This document shows, in pieces, positions 6,306 to 6,765 of a stretch of 6,765 nt of DNA (positions within the stretch are counted from its first letter, which is position 1; every line of letters begins with the position of its first letter). The notes beneath the pieces were generated by a model. It was not told the origin of the DNA. It made no database searches and was given only the letters and a program-made list of their open reading frames with translations. Position numbers and translations under genes: made by a program. The stretch is from positions 1-6,765 of the forward strand of contig DPLR01000063.1 in the NCBI GenBank assembly GCA_003541895.1. The letters are read 5' to 3'. This stretch comes from Cytophagales bacterium (GTDB taxonomy: Bacteria > Bacteroidota > Bacteroidia > Cytophagales > Cyclobacteriaceae).

Positions 6306-6765
6306 ATGGAACGGCTCTTTAATTTCATTTATACTTACAGGGCTTTCTTCACATTTTTTTTGCTTGAGTTTTCTTGTGTGTGGCTGATCATTGAAAACAA
6401 TCAATATCAAAGCACCAAGTATTTTAATACATCAAATCGGTTCGTAGCCAATATCAATTCCGTTGCCCAAAGCATGCGCGAGTACATTTCCTTGCGCGAT
6501 ATCAACTCGTCAATAGCGGAAGAGAATGCATCACTTCACAACCAACTGGAAGGAATGAATCGGTTGATCGCCACCAACAAATTGAACCTACGCGATACCT
6601 CACGTTCAAAAAGATATGATTATATCAGTGCCAAGGTGGTTAACAACTCTACCCGACTTTATAAAAATTTTATTACGATAGACAGAGGCTCAACCTCAGG
6701 CCTTGAGCCTGGCATGGGTGTGATCAGCGGTGAGCATGCCGTGGGTAAAGTAAAAACAGTGTCGG
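6306..6765 (+). CDS. mreC: Rod shape-determining protein MreC, 3' end cut by window edge
   Basis: MreC is a bitopic inner-membrane protein whose periplasmic part links MreB filaments to PBP2 and RodA. The 153 visible codons cover the N-terminal half. A short cytoplasmic tail is followed by a membrane helix at about 11-29 (rich in Phe and Leu, ending in VWLII). A helical, probably coiled-coil dimerisation segment spans about 50-95. The start of the beta-rich MreC domain shows YDYISAKVVNNS (104-115), NFITIDRGSTSGLEPGMGVI (121-140) and VGKV (146-149), which match the family pattern of an IDRGS...G...GM.V core. ATG at 6306 begins three bases after the mreB stop. An earlier ATG at 6302 overlapping the mreB stop codon runs into a stop after six codons and is excluded. 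mreD, mrdA and rodA would be expected beyond the window. Confidence 0.94.
   Translation, partial: MERLFNFIYTYRAFFTFFLLEFSCVWLIIENNQYQSTKYFNTSNRFVANINSVAQSMREYISLRDINSSIAEENASLHNQLEGMNRLIATNKLNLRDTSRSKRYDYISAKVVNNSTRLYKNFITIDRGSTSGLEPGMGVISGEHAVGKVKTVS

Overview
The window looks like a chromosomal segment of a Bacteroidota bacterium, probably in or near the Cytophagales. The gene order purH-mreB-mreC is familiar from that phylum. The prephenate dehydratase and its partner aminotransferase carry Bacteroidota-style variant motifs. Several upstream regions contain TAnnTTTG boxes, the -7 element of this phylum. No CRISPR array, insertion sequence, tRNA or rRNA was recognised.

The left arm is transcribed leftwards. 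It starts with an aromatic amino acid regulatory leader (about 2292 down to 1940), followed by pheA (prephenate dehydratase with an ACT domain) and, 31 bases later, a PLP-dependent aminotransferase that runs off the left edge. In related bacteria such operons continue with tyrA and a DAHP synthase/chorismate mutase. The 479-base stretch upstream of pheA holds what I read as a classical transcription attenuator that appears intact. A 20-codon leader peptide contains the run FYFWFYFY. It is followed by a 12-bp GC-rich terminator hairpin with a U-tract, and by two alternative pairings that could switch the terminator on or off. This is the most interesting element of the window.

In the middle, on the + strand and divergent from pheA, sits a lone AT-rich gene (2419-3537). 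It encodes a 372-residue protein with a C-terminal HEPN-type RNxxxH motif (RNDIAH), resembling Apea-like HEPN proteins. Its composition differs visibly from its neighbours, so it is likely an accessory gene, possibly defensive, inserted between housekeeping operons.

The right arm is transcribed rightwards. It holds purH (bifunctional last two steps of IMP synthesis), then mreB and the first 153 codons of mreC, which begins three bases after the mreB stop codon and starts the cell-elongation operon. Two of the genes, the aminotransferase and mreC, are cut by the window edges.
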